This document shows positions 13,567 through 22,500 of a stretch of 64,000 bases of DNA, one piece after another (the first letter of the stretch is position 1; the number at the start of each line of letters is the position of its first letter). Origin of the DNA: Annona cherimola. Taxonomy: Eukaryota; Streptophyta; Magnoliopsida; Magnoliales; Annonaceae. Below the pieces are notes generated by a model. The model did not search any database, had not been told where the DNA came from, and saw nothing but the letters and a program-made list of their open reading frames with translations. The stretch lies in contig CM059971.1 in assembly GCA_030490835.1 (NCBI GenBank), forward strand, positions 38,426,012-38,490,011, given 5' to 3'. Position numbers and translations under genes: made by a program.

Positions 13567-15118
13567 AGGACATATGAGACGTCCACTTTGGACGTTTTGA
13601 GTGGGAAAAAAAATCCCAAAAGGGATTAACAAATGGACGAAAAAGGAAGAAGAAAAAAAGGAAGAAAAATGAAGAAGAGAAGGAAAGAAAGAGAAGAGAT
13701 CCAAGTTTGACAAGTTGGAAAGAGAAGACACCACTTCAAGTAAGTATTGAATCAAGTTTGATTCATTTGATTTTAAGTTTTCTAACTTCATTCATGGGTC
13801 ATGAATTTGATCCATTATTGAACCCTAAATGATGAGTTATAAAGCCCTTGATTAGGGTACAAAATGATGAATGAATGGAAGGGTTCAATTCAAGGGTTCA
13901 AGGAAGTTATACATGACTTCAGGGTTAATTACCCTAGGAATACCTAGCTGGAAATTTTCGAGAAATTCCCAAATATGTTGCTGTTTTAAGCATGTCTTAT
14001 GTTTGGATTATGTTAATTATTTCCATGAATTATATATGTTGGATTGAGAAAAATTCATGAACCCTAGAAAGGTAAAACCTAAAGTTGACAACATGATAGA
14101 AATTCCACTCTTTTGAGATGGATATGGGGCATGAATTAAACCAACTAATATGTGGTTGATTTAAGGGGTAAAATACCCTAAATTAATGATACATGGGACA
14201 TTCAACATAGGGTGGATGAGATCTACCCAAATCTGATTTTTATTGGATATATGATGTGGACGTCCAAATGGTGGCCAGAGACTTGGCGCCTAGGCGCGAC
14301 CAAGGAGCGCCACGGCGCCGACCCCCACGCAAGTGAGTAGTTTATCACTTGTCTTGTGCTATGTTTAGGGGGTAGTAAATTGCCATTATTTTATGGACTT
14401 TGAATATGTGACGAATGATAAATGAGAGGTAATGAACCTCTACATAATGATTTAATGGAAGGGTTATAATGTATTTAAATGTTTACCCTACATAAGGGTA
14501 TTAAAAATGAATGAATGGATGATATGATACATAAGCTATGTTGCTATACAAGTGGGTTGTGTAAGCTAATAGTAATCATATGGGATATACATATGACTTC
14601 AGAAATATGGAGTTGAGAAACCTTGCTTGAACTTGATTGTTGAAGTCTCAAGTGAATATTACCCAAGTGTTTTGAAAGATTAAAAGGAGATTAAATGCCC
14701 TAGGTTAGGATATTGAGTCAAGTGAATGACTCTTGAGTCAAATGAATGACTCATCATTGAAAAATATAAAAATATATGTGACTTAAGAGATGAAAGTGTT
14801 CATCTCGAAGAAAAATTGAGTTACTCAAAGTCACATATAGTTTAAGATCAAGTAAATCCATTTGAATATCATTTCGATGAAACATCATTCAAATTCATGA
14901 CCCATGAATGAAGTTGAAAAACTTAAAATCAAATGAATCAAACTTGATTCAATATGTACTTGAAGTGGTGTCTTCTCTTTCCAACTCGTCAGGTTGGATC
15001 TATTCTCTTTCTTCCATTTTCTTCCTTTTTTTCTTCTTTCTTTTTCGTCCATGTTGCTGGTCCCTTTTGAGATATATTTTTTTCCACTCAAAACGTCCAA
15101 AGTGGACGTCCCATATGC

Positions 15119-15174
<56 letters not shown>

Positions 15175-18100
15175 CCATGCCAAGGACGTCCCCAAGGCTG
15201 TCCCCTTTTGCCCCTTTTAGAAGGGTGTTTTCCTCGTTGCTTGCTCCCTAAGAAACCTCATTGCTTGCTCCTTAAGTCTCCTCCTCATGCCACCTCATCT
15301 TATCCCTTAATTGCCTCATTCAAGAGGTTGATTTTTCATTAATTGCATTAATCCCAAATGAATCCTACGATGACACATGTCCACTTGAATTAAATTCATC
15401 ATCTTTAGCATTCATTGAGTTGATTCCAGGTGAATCCGACGATGATATGTATCCCATGTACCTTTCAAAAGCCAACTCCTCATTTAATTGGTTGACTTTA
15501 AATCTTGCTCATCGAATCCTGTATCGACATGTGTCATTTGTCACTTTCGGTTCATCAATGGCAAGTCACTTTTCATAAACAAAAGTTAATCACTTTCGTC
15601 CTTTTGTGATTAAGCAATTTCTCATGATAATTAGCTTAATCAAACACATTCATAAGATTTACCATATCGTTTTAACCGTTCATAACTAATTTCATCCCAA
15701 AATGATCTTTCTAGCATAAGTTATGACTATTTGAAATTGTCTTTTGGATTTGGATGAAAATAAATAATTATCACCCTAATCTTATCATAATTTTCATAGT
15801 CCAATCCATTTATAAGGTCGAGCACATCATCATGTGCTTACCTTTCAAATTTCATCTCATTCCACCTTATAGGCATCAAGTTATGAATTTTCTAACATTT
15901 ATCACCTTAAATTCATAATTATCATCATAATCTTTATTAGTTAAATAATAATATATGAGGTAATTATCCCCAATATGTTCACATTTCTTAACCCTCATTA
16001 ACTCACTTTAGTCACATTGACCCACCTTGAGCTATAGTGATTAATTTAATCACCTTTCTTAATCAATAATATTAAAATCAATCAATCAATTGACTCATAC
16101 ATAAACCACATATACATGTTTAATTTACATGTGAGGGTTCTACTTGGGTCTGGGTATCACATATTGATCCTAAATACTAAAGGTGATCAATTATTAGTAC
16201 TAGTTGATTTGAAATCTTAATTGGTTCCTCATGTAGGTGCTCACTATTATTAAAGTTGCATTTAATCTAATTAGTTTGAGTGCGACTAATACTAAAACAA
16301 TTAGATTCTAGAGCATCTTTTCACTTGTTTAATTTCGATTGTACTCCTCACATTTCATCCATTAGAACTATATTATCTGCAAATAACATACTCCAAAGTA
16401 CTTCTTATTGTAAATGTCTAGTAAGTTCACCCATAACCGAAGTGAAAAAGTAAGGTCTTAAGGCTGGGCCTTTATGGAAACCTGTTGTAATTGGGAAAAC
16501 ATTTGTATCTACACTCATGGTCTCACATTTGTTGTAGCCCCTCATACGTATCTCTAATAATGTCAATATATTTGTTGTTAATTCCTTTCTTTTTCATTCC
16601 TTGTCATATTAATTTTCTTGGAACTTGATCGTATGTTTTTTTCTAAGTCAATAAAAATCATGCGTAGGTTCTTTTTTTCTCTATACTTCTCAAGTAATTG
16701 CCCAAGGAAGAAAATAACTTTGGTAGTGAATCTTCATGGCATAAAACCAACTTGATGTTAACAGATAGTTGTTTATCATTTTAGTCTTTGTTCAATCACT
16801 CTTTCCCACAACTTCCTAATACGACTGGTTAGTTTTGTTCCATGATAATTTACATAATTTTGAATATCTTCTTTATTTTTATAGATTAGTACCATAATCC
16901 TTTTTTCCAGTCATTGGCATTAGCTTTGTCCTCATAATCTTACTGAAGAAGTTTGTTAGCCAATTTACACATATCGCACATACACTTACATGAATTGGTA
17001 TTTTATTCAGACCTAATCCTTTCCCAAAGTCATATAATAAGCAATTTTCGGAGCCTACACCACGTTAAGTGGTGTCTAAATAGGATGATGGAACCAATGA
17101 AAAACCGATCATCTGTAGCATGGTTTGTTCTTTTCCAAACTTGATGGTTTCCTTGAAAATGTCCATGCAACTCTGCAAAGCCCATAGATGCAAATCCGAA
17201 GAAACTAAAACAGTCAGTTTTGGTACTGTGAGGCTGTTGAAAGAGTGCCTGAATCATTGAGAAGACAAATCTAGAATGATGGTCTTCCTTCTCTACAAAC
17301 AGTAGATGGATCTGCTTGTGTGACCTTCAACGGAGAAGATTTTGTTCCGTACGTTATCCAGCAATTTCTATCCCGTATGTACAATGGAAGGCAGCAAGTG
17401 AAGTACTTGTATCGCACCAGGAAGCAAAGGCCATAGCCGCTACTGTTCCTTTTGAGGCTGCAACAACTGATAGATGTCTCCAATTTGAAGAACAAAAGAT
17501 AAATTGTTAATTTCTGATTGGTGATTGGTGAGGTGGATGGTGGTGCAATGGCAATTACCGCATATAGCTCCATACGGACTGCAGAAGTTGCAGGGCCGCG
17601 AAACTTGCAGCCTGACTGTTAGCATGGCAAATAACAAACAACCGTGTGATCCCTTGAAGTCGTACATGATAAAATTCCTTGATTTATGTCAGCAACAACT
17701 TGTGGCACCCTGGATACAGTATGGTGGTTCATATAGAGTCGTTCATTCAAGAATGGTTGTGCTATCTGACATTAGGCTTTTGAGTGTGATACTAAATTGA
17801 TGTTGGAGGAAATGCCTTTACGGAAAGGAAAGGCTGAAGACTTTGGAAGAATGAAATAGACAAATAGAAGAAAGAAGTGAAGAAAAGATTGGGGAAATAG
17901 ACATACTAGGGTGAGCTAGAGTAGATGAGACGAATTAGACAACTGTATTTGAAAGTAATTAACTGAAACCTAGAAACCTTTACGTATGCTATTCTATTTA
18001 TAGAAAATTCCTGTGAAAAATTAAACTTTAATTTTGTAGCATCTCGTTGGCAGTCATTACTGACCATACACAAGATCGTTCTTTGTACTTGTACAAGCCA

Positions 18101-19480
18101 TAACATATCATCTACAAAAACAACTAGTACTGAATTGTAGAAGCAATATAATCATAATAGTTACATATAATTGAGTTCATCTGGTTTCAAGCACTAGTGA
18201 AAAGGGATAACACCACCTTGCTATCTCGATATAATTCATAAATACAACTTATACTTTTGGATTCTAATTTGAAGCATAAATACATTCTAAACGTACAGGA
18301 ATTGAAAATAACAAGATGTAACTCCACTAGTTGCTAGGCTACTCTCTCTTACCTAAGCACCACCTAGGAGGAATCCTCTCCTCACTAAGGGTTACTAGAA
18401 CTCGCTAAACATAGTCGAAAGGCCAAATTTTACTTGCCAACTAAAAATAAAAATTGATAAAGCAAGGTGATTCTTAGCAGACTAGTAAGTGAGTAGCAGT
18501 AATGACTAAAAGAGTAATCTCAACATCTCAACCATGTCCTCTATGTTTATAGGTTTATCATTAGCCCCACACATCATATCACATACCATGCTCATGTCGC
18601 ATCAATGCATCACTGCCATCTATAACCGCCATTAGCCACCAACCGTGGGAACTCCCCTCGGACTGGGATCTTCACCCCAAGCTTATGACCCTTACCACGA
18701 CCAGCGGTAAGGGAATCAGTTATTTCTAAATGCTAAAGGTTATCCCAATACTTCCAAAATCCAATAAAAAGAAAATAACACTAGGACCACAATGTAGCAA
18801 ATCTGCAAACCAAAGACAAATTCAGCCGTAGTGCTCATAGCGAAACAACCTAGGGGCCTCCAAACCTTGGAACCATATACAAAGTTTAAGAGAAGTGGTT
18901 TTGTAGCTAATTATCAAGTGGTAATTGAAGAGAAGTTTGTGTGGAAATGAGGCTAGGTCAGGTGGATTGTCGAGCATGGCATTAGTAAGGACTTGATTGG
19001 CAGTCCTAGCTTGATGCCAAATTAATAAAATGAGAGAAGCGGCTGATTCAGCGATCATTTATATATCAATCTGTTATTAGAAGAATTAACTAAGGAGATC
19101 ATGGATTGTCAGTTGTCAGTCATCTGTGGGCTCAATTCATAGGTACCTTTTGGTTGTTGGACAGCAGAAGAGAAGCTGGTCTAGAGCAACCTATTAATTT
19201 TTAATATTGTTTATAGCATAAATTTGCAATTTTGAAAATTTTAAAAAATTTTGCAATTTTGAAAAATGCAAGATTAATCTATTTAATGAAGGAATTTTTT
19301 AAAACAGATTGTATTTATTGAAATGTTTTATTATATTTCAATATTTTGTTAGAAGAATTAACTAAGGAGATCATGGACTGTCAGTTGTCATGGGCACCCT
19401 TTGGTCGTAGGATGGCAGGAGAAGCATGTCTAGAGTGATCTACTTAAGAAAGCATATATTTTTTTTAAAATTATGATTTT

Positions 19481-19514
<34 letters not shown>

Positions 19515-22500
19515 TTTTTCTGTTATATGCAATACATAGTATATATAAGAAAAATATGAAAAACGAAAATATTCTATTCATATGTTTAAAACGTTGGTAT
19601 GCTTGCGATTATTTTATTCTTGAGTTGGCATAAATAACTCTTTAAATATCTAAGGACATTTTGGGAAGCGAAAAATGAAAAAAAAGGCAATGTAGGCATG
19701 AATGAGAATATTTTTAGAACCCATTGGCATGCATGCAATAAAGTTTACGTCTTTGGCATAGGCGCAATTTATGTAAAGGTCATAGGTATAAGCATGAATA
19801 ACTCTTAAGATAAATAAAATATTTTTTCTGATCCATTCAACAAATTGATCTATGTATCGATCACTTGATGCATATATCAAATTCCAAATTAAACAATCAG
19901 TTATCAAAGATGCCCCATAAAATGTAAAATAAAATTTAATATCAGTATGTTTTTTAAATGTAATTCCAGTAGTTTAGATTACAGGACTTGAGTAAAGCCA
20001 TCTTCTGGGCTGCTAGCTCCCCACTTGACTAGCCAAAGAAGAAGGAAGAGAGTCTCTCAATACCGAAGTTACGAGTAACCATCAGCCTATGGTTGTATCT
20101 TCTTTCAAAACCTATTAATGTGAGATCTCTCTGTAGCAATTAAAGAACTGTTTCTGATGGATGGTAGAGACCCTCATAGGAATCAATTAAAATGCTGTCG
20201 AGTCTGTTAGCTGCATTTTTTTTATTGAGAAGATGGTGCTTTTTCTATGACTGCTGAAAATGTGCAACAAATGCTTGCTTAAAGTTAATCCCATCCATTG
20301 TCCATTTGATTGTCAAACTAATTCCAATTCAATATTCTGGATGTAATTGAATGTTTTCGTATATTGTAGAAATTTGCCAAATAACATGATCTAAATTACC
20401 AGGAATTCCCTTGTGCTTTGCTTTATTTGGCTTCATCATCTTGATTGGTGTGCGTTTGATGTTGATTATACTGACTAGCAATTCATTTGATGCCATTTTC
20501 CAAATTAAGTGAAGTAACTTTATTTATATTTTTTTGTTAGGTTGGTAATACTGGTGTTGGGAATGAGGCAACAAGTGCTATGATGCAAAAATTTTGGGAT
20601 TCTGCTTTAGCATTGGGACCATTGACTGATGATGAAGATACTCAGAGGTTCACAAATGGCCTTAGAAGCCATGTTCCTTTTGCTGGCATAAAATGAATTA
20701 AAGGGTTTATTGCATCTGTTTCTATATTTATACCACTCCGATTTATAACTCATGTGTCCAGACGGAGGGACATGGATGTTTTGTTTATGAATGGCGTGAC
20801 CCTCTTGGAGGTTCCTCACCATGTTTTAGTAACATACAAATATACACCAATGAAGCAACACTAAAATAATGTCTTGTGGAAGTGTGGAACTGCAGTAGTA
20901 GGAACAGCACACTATTTGAAGCAAGCATCAAGCTCCTGTGATTATTCCCATTCATATGTTGAAGCATGTACCAATGATTCTATGCTTTTTGATGTAATCA
21001 ATGTACTGAATTGATGCTGTATTCAGTGAAGGGTCTATGAGATTAGCATCAGAAGGAACAGAAGCTGGAAGATCCAGTGCTTTTCCACCTTCAGGCCTCT
21101 GTACCTCATTTGGGTTTAAACTCGAAGATAGAAAGGGACGTATGCATAGGTTCAACTGTGGTATGTGATTTCTCTTTTTCTCAGAAAAAGTGTCTTGTGC
21201 CAAATGATCAAGGGCCAATTTTATGAGCCATGATTCCCTACATTTGATAATTTTGTCTCAGATTCCAATGATGTTTGGTTGGGAAATTGGCTAATTTTTT
21301 ACGCTTCTTTCTCTTCAGATACACGGAGCTTGACAGATCTAATCACAGCCATTCTTCAGAGGGTAGGCGATGATATAGATCGCAACCATCTTCCGCAGAT
21401 TCTGGTATATTTTGGAAATTCAATCCTTGGATGCAGAATTTTATTACCTGTAAAATTTTATGGGTCTTTTGATAAAGAATGGATATGGTGTATTGGGTCA
21501 TTCAGCGGGTATGAGTGAATTCAACATTTTGGGATATATATAGCTGTTGTTTTTGCTTCTGAGCTCCAAATGGTATATAAATATCATTATCTTAAGCTTA
21601 TTCACTCTGTGTGATCAGTGCTTCACTGTTGATGAACTGCTTTTGTTATAACCGACAGCATTCCAATTCCTATTAGGTTAGTCTGACCCATTGAGGTGCA
21701 TGAAATATAAGACCCACTTGTGCAAATTCAAAGAATCAGGAGGCTCTGCTTAAAGTTACATAATATTTTAAAGGAAATTGCAGTTTCTTCACTGTTCTTA
21801 CTCTCAAATGTTGCTTTATATTCTTGTCTGTAGTATGAAGATGAAGACCATGATAAAGTGATACTTGCATCAGACAGTGATCTTGCCGCAGCTGTGGATC
21901 ATGCTAGGCTAGCTGGCTGGAAGGTATAACAGTTCTTATCATCTCCTCTTCTCTAAACTCCCTTTGATTCTGTCTCTGACTTTGTTACTTGATTCTCATG
22001 GTCTGTCTGTAGCCTTCTTCATGTGCTTGATCACTTTGTCCACAAGGATACACTAGGTTGATTTGTCCTTGGTTTAAATTATTAGAGTCAAGCCTCTTTT
22101 TTAGCTCTTCTGAAATTGATTTTTGCACAGGATGAGGCTTGCATACTGCTAGTAGGCAATAAACATGAAGAGAAGATTGAATATGCTCTTTCCCATACAT
22201 TTACCATGCTTTCTGTTTCTGGTTTTTGCAACATGTAGATCAGACAAAACCTCTGATAAAGATCCAAAAGTATATTGAATGTGCTCTCTCTCTCTCTCTC
22301 TCTCCATGTAGTTCTGAGAAAGTCTGAATTAATCCGTTCATAATTAATTCGTTCATTTGATTTTTGCCTTCAGGCATATACAAGGAGTAAAAGAGTTAAA
22401 AATGGATCGTTTAACAAGCAGCAAGTGTTGTTAGTGGAAAAGGAGGAAATAATTGCAATAAAATAACTGAAAAATAAAAATAGATGGTTTTTTTATGATG

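Larger units (their letters stand above)
12502..16161. mobile_element. Palindromic LTR-derived element with two inverted U3 arms
   Basis: The ends read TGTGATACCCAGACCC... and ...GGGTCTGGGTATCACA, so both ends are the same terminus in opposite orientation. The arms 12502-13813 and 14889-16161 are inverted repeats of about 1.3 kb, with roughly 8-9 percent mismatch in a 235-base stretch compared by eye. A 1.07-kb spacer separates them. TATTG flanks both sides (12497-12501, 16162-16166) and the interrupted LINE resumes exactly. A TATA box (13463-13470) followed by a GA tract marks each arm as U3/R of an LTR. The start resembles that of the solo LTR at 44483. No coding sequence. Confidence 0.85.
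11905..17040 (-). mobile_element. RTE-like LINE split by the palindromic element
   Basis: Minus-strand LINE sequence occupies 11905-12501 (3' end, with the TCATCATCAT tail at about 11905-11935) and resumes at 16167-17040. It includes RT motifs such as MIFIDLEKTYDQVPRK on the minus strand near 16640. The two halves join exactly across the palindromic insertion at CTTGAACTATTG / ATCCTAAATAC. Comparison with the copy at 7567-8662 shows that these bases are contiguous in an uninterrupted LINE. Many stops. Located in the 9.3-kb intron. Confidence 0.75.

Noticed and set aside
13350..13791. Serine-leucine repeat frames over the GA/CT tracts (also at 14885-15342)
   Set aside because: They are translations of a dinucleotide microsatellite in the palindromic element, without flanking coding signal.
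12502..16161. Mutator- or foldback-type DNA transposon
   Set aside because: The 5-bp duplication, TG...CA ends, TATA box and similarity to a solo LTR fit an LTR origin better; Mutator usually makes 9-bp duplications.
17030..17800. Cluster of 60-100 codon frames on both strands
   Set aside because: They overlap each other on opposite strands inside an intron and none has a known motif.
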